Source: Terriglobia bacterium (lineage in GTDB: Bacteria > Acidobacteriota > Terriglobia > Acidiferrales > UBA7541). From it: a stretch of 64,000 bases of DNA. Made by a program: the position numbers and the translations under genes. Position 1 is the stretch's first letter. The number at the start of each line of letters is the position of its first letter. Shown here piece after piece: positions 1 to 6,227 of this stretch. The notes beneath the pieces are model-generated. The model searched no databases. It was not told where the DNA came from and saw only the letters and a program-made list of their open reading frames with translations. Location: positions 1 to 64,000 of the forward strand of contig JAIQFB010000025.1 of NCBI GenBank assembly GCA_020073485.1. Direction: 5' to 3'.

Positions 1-864
1 GACTTCCTCAACATCGGCTTCATCTCTGTTGCTGAAGTCAATCCCATATCGCTTTAACAAGGGTGCGAGGATTTGTGCGTACCGGCGGGCTGCCGAATTA
101 AGCTGTGGATAGAAGAATTCCTGGTTTATCGCATGTGCTATAGACCCGTAGAACCGTCGAGTAATGGTCTCGGCTGACTGAAAGTACCAAGGGTTGAAAT
201 CCAGTGAAATTATTTTCTTGTCTTTGCGCAGACGATTCCGCAGAAGGTTCAGTAATGACGTTTTTCCGCTACCCCAGGGTCCATTGAGACCAAACACAAA
301 CGAATCCTCAGAAGGAAAATTCCTAATCTGAGAATAGAAATCGTCAACGAATTTAACCCTCCCCAGCACATCTTCGGAATCATCCGAAATGGGCACATCC
401 ATCAAATCATCCTTGGTCGGTGTTGTAATTGTCGGACTAGGATCAAAAAGAGAATACGTGAATGCCAGCTCCAAGAAGACAGTAGACGCCGTGCCCCAAA
501 GGAATAGAGCTAGAATCGTGTCATGCGAATATTCTGATGCGGAGTACGGGAAGGTCCCGTTCAACAGAGCCGACCCGATCACGCCAAGGAAGAAGAGAGC
601 GCCCCCTTCGACAATTGTGAATGGTCGGGTCGTAGTCCCCCAATTGTGCCGATACCGCCTAAACAGGTTGATAACGGGTTGAAGAGCCAATAAGAACAGG
701 AAAACAATCAAGGGCAATTGCATCCAAGCGGGATGGATTCTCAGGAGTTGCCTGAGTACGTCATGTAGTCGGGGAGAAAGACCGGTTCGCGGCAGATACG
801 TCCCCAGAACTGCCCCGGCAGTCAACCAAGTCAAACATCGCCAAACGTAGGATTTTTGGCTCAC
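1..864 (-). CDS. KAP-family P-loop NTPase, N-terminal part (cut by window edge)
   Basis: The reading frame is open from a GTG at 864 down to base 1, giving 288 residues with the C-terminus outside the window. The N-terminal 140 or so residues hold hydrophobic stretches (near residues 9-22, 49-63, 90-103 and 120-135) that look like membrane helices. A P-loop follows near residue 205: FGLNGPWGSGKTSLLNLL, with GPWGSGKTS as Walker A. After it comes SLDFNPWYFQS, the conserved strand after the P-loop in KAP NTPases. KAP proteins are membrane-linked STAND-like ATPases often found in mobile or defence contexts; that is family knowledge, and the role here is not shown. The gene is more A+T rich than the core genes and lies just past the 3' end of tRNA-Ala. 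The start is uncertain: no strong Shine-Dalgarno is visible, only GGTGAG upstream. Confidence 0.8.
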   Translation of the reverse strand, partial: MSQKSYVWRCLTWLTAGAVLGTYLPRTGLSPRLHDVLRQLLRIHPAWMQLPLIVFLFLLALQPVINLFRRYRHNWGTTTRPFTIVEGGALFFLGVIGSALLNGTFPYSASEYSHDTILALFLWGTASTVFLELAFTYSLFDPSPTITTPTKDDLMDVPISDDSEDVLGRVKFVDDFYSQIRNFPSEDSFVFGLNGPWGSGKTSLLNLLRNRLRKDKKIISLDFNPWYFQSAETITRRFYGSIAHAINQEFFYPQLNSAARRYAQILAPLLKRYGIDFSNRDEADVEEV

Positions 865-1186
865 GTCTCACTCACCTTAATCTAATAATACCGGGTAGTA
901 AAGCTACCCTTCGAGTTAGAACTGGCGGGTTCGCATTATTTCGAAATGTTGAGGTAACGACGGGCGCCCCGGTCTTCTTGGCGAGAGTTCCGCTTATTCC
1001 TTGAATTTGAGTGGCGAACCAAACTTCTTCCCTTGCAAAGGACGCAAGGATCGGCACCCAAGACTCAAAATCGTTCAAAGGTTGTCCCACTCGTTCTTGG
1101 GTACGTTTTTCAATACTTGTCTAAGTGGATTTTTCCAGCAACTTGCGGAAATTGCCGTAACGACGACCAAATGAATGACAGGAATT
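865..1186. other. Intergenic stretch between KAP gene and tRNA-Ala
   Basis: No convincing gene. A minus-strand frame without an early ATG (stop at 872) reads through about 80 codons, including DFESWVPILASFAREEVWF. It could be the decayed end of an older gene, but nothing supports this beyond the open frame. Base composition is A+T rich like the KAP gene. Confidence 0.4.
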
Positions 1187-1262
1187 TGGTGGACGTGACA
1201 GGGGTCGAACCTGCGACCTCATCCATGCCATGGATGCGCTCTCCCAACTGAGCTACACGCCC
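1187..1262 (-). tRNA. tRNA-Ala (anticodon GGC)
   Basis: The minus strand folds as a complete 76-nt tRNA. The acceptor GGGCGTG pairs with CACGTCC (one G-U), the D-arm contains AGCTCAGTTGGGAGAGC, and the anticodon arm is CATCC-ATGGCAT-GGATG with anticodon GGC. The T-arm is GCAGG-TTCGACC-CCTGT. The discriminator is A and the CCA end is encoded. It reads GCC (and GCU) alanine codons. Its 3' end faces the A+T-rich KAP gene, the usual geometry for an element integrated at a tRNA 3' end. Confidence 0.97.
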
Positions 1263-1350
1263 GAAACTAAAGTCTAACACAACATTTCCGCTGGTTGAAA
1301 TGCAGGCTTGCCCGTGAGACTGATGCGCCCGGAAAACTGGCCGTCGCCCC

Positions 1351-1402
1351 CCTGTCTCCCAGCTTCTTCCTGCCTCCTTGCCTCCCTGCTTTCCTGCCTC
1401 TA
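1351..1402. repeat. Pyrimidine-rich intergenic element, copy 1
   Basis: An almost purine-free stretch upstream of the beta-CASP gene. It contains CTGCCTCCTTGCCTCC (1370-1385) and CCTGTCTCCC (1351-1360). Both words recur upstream of tmRNA (9900-9915 and 9914-9923), in the opposite order. Function unknown. Confidence 0.5.
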
Positions 1403-1414
1403 GAATGGCCGCCT

Positions 1415-2806
1415 ATGGCCAAACTCACATTTCTAGGCGCTGCGGGCACCGTCACGGGCTCGAAATATCTGGTGGAAGCCGAAGGCAAACGGCTGCTGGT
1501 GGATTGTGGCCTGTTCCAGGGATTAAAGCAGCTGCGGCTGCGCAACTGGGATACGCTGCCGGAGAAACCGTCCTCGTTTGACTGGTGCGTACTGACACAC
1601 GCGCACCTGGACCACACCGGATACCTGCCGCGGCTGGTCCGCGACGGCTATTCCGGCCCGATTTATGCCGATTCGGCCACCATCGAGCTGTGCAACATTC
1701 TGCTTCCCGATTCGGCGCACCTGCAGGAAGAAGACGCCGAGAAAGCCAAGCGCGGCGGGTACAGCAAACACAAGCAGCCGCTGCCGCTGTATTCCCAGGA
1801 AGATGTGGAGCCGGTGCTGAAGGCGCTCCAGGAAATTCCGCGCGCCGCTGCGTTCACGATTTCGCCGCAATTCACGGTGCGGCCTCACGACGCCGGGCAC
1901 ATTCTCGGTTCCTCGAGTCTGGAGCTGACCATTACGGAAAACGGCAAGAAGACCGTGGTGCTGTTTTCCGGCGACGTCGGGCGTTACGACCAGCCGATTT
2001 TGAAAAACCCCGAAGCGCCGCCCGCCTGCGACGTGCTGCTATGCGAATCCACGTACGGAGACCGCGAGCACCCCAGCGATTCGCCCGAGGACGCGCTGGC
2101 CGAGGTGATCAATCGCGTGGCCAAGCGCGGCGGCCAGATTGTGATCCCGGCGTTTGCCGTGGGCCGCACGCAGACGATCATGTACATCGTCCGCAAACTC
2201 GAGGATGCCAACCGCATTCCGCATCTCCCCGTTTACGTGGATAGTCCCATGGCCATCAGCGTCACCGACCTGTACATGCGCCACCACGAAGATCACGACC
2301 TGACCTACGACGTGGAAGAAAAAAGCGGAAACCCGCTCGACGCGCACACCGTGCACTACATGCGCACGGTGGACGACTCGAAGAAAATCAACGACGTGAA
2401 GACTCCCGCCATCATCATTTCCGCCAGCGGCATGGCCACCGGAGGGCGCGTACTGCATCACCTCGAGCGACTTGCACCGGACCCGAAGAACGCCATTCTA
2501 CTGGCCGGATTCCAGGCTGCGGGCACGCGCGGGCGGTCGCTGGAAGACGGCGCGAAAACCGTGCGCATTCACGGTGCGGATGTTCCGGTGGCGGCGGAAG
2601 TGATCAACCTGCGGCAATTTTCGGCGCACGCGGGAAAGAGCGAACTGCTGCGCTGGCTCTCGGGCATGCCCGCTGCGCCGCGGCAAACCTACCTGACTCA
2701 CGGCGAGCCCGAGGCTTCGGCGGCGCTCAAAGTGGCCATCGAAGCAAAATACAAGTGGCGCGTTGCGCTGCCGCAATATCTACAGACCGTGGATTTGGGA
2801 GCATAG
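1415..2806 (+). CDS. Beta-CASP metallo-beta-lactamase-fold nuclease
   Basis: A 463-residue MBL-fold hydrolase of the beta-CASP group, which cleaves RNA (some members DNA) with two zinc ions. The zinc-binding HAHLDHTG (HxHxDH) lies near residue 60, followed by GHILGSSSLEL, FSGDVGRYD and ESTYGDREH. The beta-CASP region carries VGRTQTIMYI and SASGMATGGR, and the C-terminal RMMBL motif reads FSAHAGKSELLRWL and THGEPEA. Length is normal for the family. The frame is open further upstream, but the family homology begins at the ATG at 1415 (MAKLTFLGAAGTVTGS); the upstream residues are low-complexity translation of a pyrimidine repeat. It stands alone between tRNA-Ala and a secreted TPR protein. Such enzymes usually act in RNA maturation or decay; the actual substrate cannot be told from sequence. 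Confidence 0.93.
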   Translation: MAKLTFLGAAGTVTGSKYLVEAEGKRLLVDCGLFQGLKQLRLRNWDTLPEKPSSFDWCVLTHAHLDHTGYLPRLVRDGYSGPIYADSATIELCNILLPDSAHLQEEDAEKAKRGGYSKHKQPLPLYSQEDVEPVLKALQEIPRAAAFTISPQFTVRPHDAGHILGSSSLELTITENGKKTVVLFSGDVGRYDQPILKNPEAPPACDVLLCESTYGDREHPSDSPEDALAEVINRVAKRGGQIVIPAFAVGRTQTIMYIVRKLEDANRIPHLPVYVDSPMAISVTDLYMRHHEDHDLTYDVEEKSGNPLDAHTVHYMRTVDDSKKINDVKTPAIIISASGMATGGRVLHHLERLAPDPKNAILLAGFQAAGTRGRSLEDGAKTVRIHGADVPVAAEVINLRQFSAHAGKSELLRWLSGMPAAPRQTYLTHGEPEASAALKVAIEAKYKWRVALPQYLQTVDLGA

Positions 2807-2859
2807 CCGCAATTTAGGCGAGCACAGATTTCCCAGGTTACTCACAGTGTGCATTGCGC

Positions 2860-2941
2860 CGTCATTCCGAACGAAGCGAGGAATCCCTCTGGGTTTGCGT
2901 ACCGAAAGAAGGAGGGATTCCTCGCTTCGTTCGGAATGACG
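2860..2941. repeat. Perfect 30-bp inverted repeat (palindromic element, copy 1)
   Basis: Arms at 2860-2889 and 2912-2941 are perfect reverse complements over 30 bp with a 22-nt loop. The outer ends read CGTCATTCCGAACGAAGCG. Degenerate relatives occur at 55269-55358, 60154-60272 and 61896-61930, always just outside coding regions. It behaves like a REP or MITE-type dispersed palindrome and could also terminate transcription after the beta-CASP gene, though it lacks a T-run. Confidence 0.9.
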
Positions 2942-3031
2942 AGCCTGTTTTTTCCCATATTGAAAGCCAGCGGAGCCCCCCTTTGCAGGCCGTGTTAGAA
3001 TGGCGTTACTTCCCCCGCATTCGGAGGGACC

Positions 3032-4168
3032 ATGTTCGTGCGCCAGAAGCTTGGTTTGCTGCTCCTGCTCGCCGCAGCGGCGTTGCCCGGATATTGCCGG
3101 CAAAACAGCCATGCCGATTCCCTGTTCAGCATCGACGGCAGCGTTCGCGACATTTCCGACCAGCACGGAATGGAAAATATTCGCGTCGATCTGAAGCAGC
3201 CCGATGGAAGCCCGGTAAGCTCCACATTCACCAAGGACAACGGAGTCTTCGAGTTCATGGGGATCGCCAACGGCGAATACCTGCTCGAGGTGAATGCCCA
3301 GGATTACGAACCCCTTGATCAATCCGTGGAAATCAAGAATGACGGCCGGCGGGGTGTTTCCCTGCTGCTAACGCGGGCCTTGATCCTGCTGAACTCGAAC
3401 ACCAGAGGCGCGGTGATTTCAGCCCATCAACTCAGCGTGCCACGCAAAGCACAGGATGAATTCAACAAAGGCATGAATTTGCTCTATGCCAAGACCGATT
3501 ATCGCGGGGCCATCGCCCAGTTTCAGCGCGCCATCAAGGATTTTCCCACATATTACGAGGCCTACGCCCTGGAAGGAACTTCCTACCAGAGCCTGGGAGA
3601 GATGCCCTCAGCCGAGGAGGCTCTCAGGAAAGCCGTCGACCTCAGTTCCGGGAAATATTCCGAGGCGCTGTATCTGCTTTCCGCGCTGCTCTTGAATGCA
3701 AAGCGTTATCAGGAGGCCGCGACCCTGGCGCGGAAATGCGTGGAAGTGGATACCTCATCCTGGCAAGGACCCTTTGAGCTGGCCCGGGCCCTGTTTGGCC
3801 TCCAGCAATTCGACGAGGCCGAAAAGAGCGCGAATCTGGCTCGGGAAAAAAATCCGGATTACCCCGACGTCCACATATTGCTGGCCAATATCCATATTGC
3901 GCGGCGCGACTTTCCTTTGCTGGCCGCGGATCTGGACGCCTACCTCAAGATCTCGCCCAACGGCCCCGACGTGGACTGGGTGCGCCAAACCCAGGAGCGC
4001 ATGCAAGAAGCCAGGAAGCAGCAAGAGGAAATGGACGCACGCAAAAACGCGCGGGCCAAGGCCCATGCCGGGGGACAAAATCAGGACGGGACAGACGCGT
4101 CCGATTCCGATGAGCCGGATGCGTCCGATTTGCCGCCCTTGCCGCCACCGACTCCAACCAACCCCTGA
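3032..4168 (+). CDS. Secreted protein: carboxypeptidase-regulatory-like domain plus TPR repeats
   Basis: 378 residues. A cleavable signal peptide (LGLLLLLAAAALPGYC) comes first. Residues about 30-115 form a beta-sandwich of the carboxypeptidase regulatory type (VRDISDQHGMENIRVDLKQ, GVFEFMGIANGEYLLEV). Residues about 130-320 hold TPR repeats (AIAQFQRAIKDFPTYYEAY, YQEAATLARKCVEV, FDEAEKSANLAREKNPDY). The tail is charged and low-complexity (KQQEEMDARKNARAKAH) and ends in a proline run. Such proteins are typically periplasmic or outer-membrane assembly scaffolds, but no specific role can be given. The GGAGGG a few bases before the ATG at 3032 supports this start. It is followed by a convergent, structured intergenic region. 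Confidence 0.88.
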   Translation: MFVRQKLGLLLLLAAAALPGYCRQNSHADSLFSIDGSVRDISDQHGMENIRVDLKQPDGSPVSSTFTKDNGVFEFMGIANGEYLLEVNAQDYEPLDQSVEIKNDGRRGVSLLLTRALILLNSNTRGAVISAHQLSVPRKAQDEFNKGMNLLYAKTDYRGAIAQFQRAIKDFPTYYEAYALEGTSYQSLGEMPSAEEALRKAVDLSSGKYSEALYLLSALLLNAKRYQEAATLARKCVEVDTSSWQGPFELARALFGLQQFDEAEKSANLAREKNPDYPDVHILLANIHIARRDFPLLAADLDAYLKISPNGPDVDWVRQTQERMQEARKQQEEMDARKNARAKAHAGGQNQDGTDASDSDEPDASDLPPLPPPTPTNP

Positions 4169-4238
4169 AATGGGTCCCTTCGAGCTGTTCCAAGTGAGGG
4201 TTAAAGAAATTATAAAGTTGATGTAACGCAAGTGGCGG

Positions 4239-4349
4239 GGTCTTCGTCTATCTGGCTAAGACCACTCGGGGGGGTAGGAAGCGACCACCCTTTGCAACTG
4301 GTAGTTAGCTTCCTACCCCTTAATACCTGCCGCTATTAGTTGCCAGATA
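4239..4349. terminator. Structured convergent intergenic region (possible bidirectional terminator or RNA)
   Basis: GGGGTAGGAAGC (4271-4282) and GCTTCCTACCCC (4308-4319) form a perfect 12-bp stem. Upstream, GGTCTT (4239-4244) pairs with AAGACC (4258-4263). The loop of that hairpin holds TATCTGGC (4249-4256), complementary to GCCAGATA (4342-4349), so a pseudoknot or alternative fold is possible. It sits between two convergent genes, so termination is the simplest role, but there is no long T-run. Confidence 0.5.
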
Positions 4350-4379
4350 TTAAATTAAGGTTATCCGGAAAGAGAAATT

Positions 4380-4790
4380 TTATTTTGTGGCGCCGGCTTG
4401 CATTTGCGGAACACGTGAGGGCATGGCAGGGACTTCCTCCAAACGCAATCCCAGAACGAACATGGGAAGTGGAGCTACACGTCCCCAACGGTTCAGGTCC
4501 CAGGCCGCGCGGATGAAGTTAACGTTGGGAACCAAGGTCAGATCCAGGACGGCGCGCGTCTCGCCTTTGTAGAATTGTTGCGGCAGTTTCAGAACGGGAT
4601 GCGTGCCCCAATTCTCTCCGTCAGCCGAACCCCAAATGGAAACGTCCACCGACTCCTGCTCGATTTGCTCGCGAATATTCATGACGCAATAAAACGTGCG
4701 CGTCGCGCTCGAGCGAATGTCCACGGCTTCTCCGTGGCCATTTTCCTGAACGAGCGTTGCCTGCGGCATCAGATCGAATTCCATCGCCAT
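4380..4790 (-). CDS. Hypothetical protein (136 aa)
   Basis: I do not recognise a family. The protein is compact, without signal peptide or membrane segment. It is mostly beta-strand in character (TRTFYCVMNIREQIEQESVDVSIWGS, broken by SADGENWGTHPVLKLPQQFYKG), with an aromatic C-terminal half. Composition and codon use match the GC-rich core, which argues that it is real. It lies downstream of the aminotransferase on the same strand, separated by a 220-bp gap containing a palindrome, so it probably has its own transcription unit. Confidence 0.7.
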   Translation of the reverse strand: MAMEFDLMPQATLVQENGHGEAVDIRSSATRTFYCVMNIREQIEQESVDVSIWGSADGENWGTHPVLKLPQQFYKGETRAVLDLTLVPNVNFIRAAWDLNRWGRVAPLPMFVLGLRLEEVPAMPSRVPQMQAGATK

Positions 4791-4886
4791 TCGGAATCTC
4801 CTGGGCTTTCGGGGCGGATTCTAACACAGGGCCAGCGCATCGGCTACGAAGCGACCTAAATTTGAAGCAGGGACATGCGACAAATT

Positions 4887-4959
4887 GTGGCACCGGCATC
4901 TCGCCAGCGGTTTTGCGATGAGCTTGGTCAAAAAAACACCGGCGAGACGCCGGTGCCAC
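4887..4959. repeat. Inverted repeat with 19-bp arms
   Basis: Arm 4887-4905 (GTGGCACCGGCATCTCGCC) and arm 4941-4959 (GGCGAGACGCCGGTGCCAC) are reverse complements with a single A/C mismatch, separated by a 35-nt loop. It sits between two same-strand genes. It resembles a dispersed palindrome more than a classical terminator. Confidence 0.85.
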
Positions 4960-5012
4960 GAAAGTCTTAAGTTTTTGGTTGAATTGCAAAACAAACATGC
5001 CAGGGAGCTGGG

Positions 5013-6227
5013 TTAAGCGGAGCGCAGTTTCGACAATTTTTCCGCGCAGGCGGCCAGCGTCGATTCTTTTTTGCAAAACGTGAAACGCACCTGGCGGCTG
5101 CCCATGGATGGATCGTCGTAGAAACTTGAGGCGGGGACCACGGCGATGCCGATTTTCTCGACCAGGTAACGCGAGAAGGAAAGATCGTCGGGAAAACCGA
5201 AAATCGAGATGTCGGTCATGATGTAGTACGCGCCGGATGGCTTGAAGCATTTGAATCCGGCGTCGGTCAGGATTCCAAGCATGCGGTCGCGCTTGACGCG
5301 GTACATTTCCGCAAGTTTCGTGTAGTAGCTGAGCGGCAACTCCAGGGCGACGGCCCCGGCCTGCTGCAGTGGCGCGGCGGCCCCGACCGTGAGGAAATCG
5401 TGGACCTTGCGAATGGGCGTGGAAGCGTCGGGTGGCGCGATGGCCCAGCCGACGCGCCATCCGGTGACGCTGTAGGTCTTCGACAAGCCATTGATGGTGA
5501 TGGCGAGGTCGCGCATGCCGTCAAGCGAGGCCATGGAAATGTGCTGCGCGCCGTCGAAAATAATGTGCTCGTAGATTTCGTCGGTGACGGCGAAGGCATT
5601 CCAGCGCACGCACAGGTCGCGAATGAATTCCAGCTCCTCGCGGGAAAATACTTTGCCCGTGGGATTATTCGGCGTGTTGACGATGATGGCCTTGGTCTTG
5701 GGCCCGAAGGCGCGCGTGAGTTCGTCGCGATCGAAATTCCAATCCGGAGGCTGCAGCTGCACGAAGCGCGGCGTGGCACCCGAGAGAATCGCGTCCGGGC
5801 CGTAATTTTCATAGTGCGGCTCGAAAATGACGACTTCGTCGCCGGGATTGATGATGCCCATCATGGTGGCCATCATGGCTTCGGTCGAGCCGCAGGTGAC
5901 GGTGATTTCGCGCTCGGGATCGACGCGCACGCCCTGCGTGCGCTCGAATTTGCGGGCGATGGCGTCGCGCAATTCCTTCGCGCCCCAGGTGATGGCGTAC
6001 TGATTGATGTCGTCGGTGATGGCCTGCCGCGCGGCTTGCTTGACTTCCTCGGAGGCCGGAAAATCGGGAAAGCCCTGGGCCATGTTGACCGCGTCGTGCT
6101 GCAGCGCAAGCCGCGTCATCTCGCGGATCACGGATTCGGTGAATCGCTCGGCTTTGGCGGAAAGCAATTGGCGCGCCGAGGCCACAACCCGGCCGGCGCC
6201 GGTGGGCGATGCTTCGGCGGCGCTCAT
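5013..6227 (-). CDS. Class I/II pyridoxal-phosphate aminotransferase
   Basis: 404 residues of fold-type I aminotransferase, close to the subgroup that uses kynurenine, methionine or glutamine as amino donors. Visible motifs are NMAQGFPDFPASEEV near the N-terminus, the substrate-contacting NTPNNPTGKVFSREEL, the PLP phosphate-binding region AVTDEIYEHIIFD, and the Schiff-base lysine region GLSKTYSVTGWRVGWA. The start at 6227 (MSAAEASPTGAG) is chosen because the ATG overlaps the stop of the upstream lytic transglycosylase in ATGA, indicating translational coupling. Upstream codons in frame are antisense-like. The exact substrate cannot be read from sequence. Confidence 0.92.
   Translation of the reverse strand: MSAAEASPTGAGRVVASARQLLSAKAERFTESVIREMTRLALQHDAVNMAQGFPDFPASEEVKQAARQAITDDINQYAITWGAKELRDAIARKFERTQGVRVDPEREITVTCGSTEAMMATMMGIINPGDEVVIFEPHYENYGPDAILSGATPRFVQLQPPDWNFDRDELTRAFGPKTKAIIVNTPNNPTGKVFSREELEFIRDLCVRWNAFAVTDEIYEHIIFDGAQHISMASLDGMRDLAITINGLSKTYSVTGWRVGWAIAPPDASTPIRKVHDFLTVGAAAPLQQAGAVALELPLSYYTKLAEMYRVKRDRMLGILTDAGFKCFKPSGAYYIMTDISIFGFPDDLSFSRYLVEKIGIAVVPASSFYDDPSMGSRQVRFTFCKKESTLAACAEKLSKLRSA

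Noticed and set aside
872-1090. Minus-strand 72-codon frame next to the KAP gene
   Set aside because: No recognisable domain or ribosome binding site; kept only as a note on the gap.
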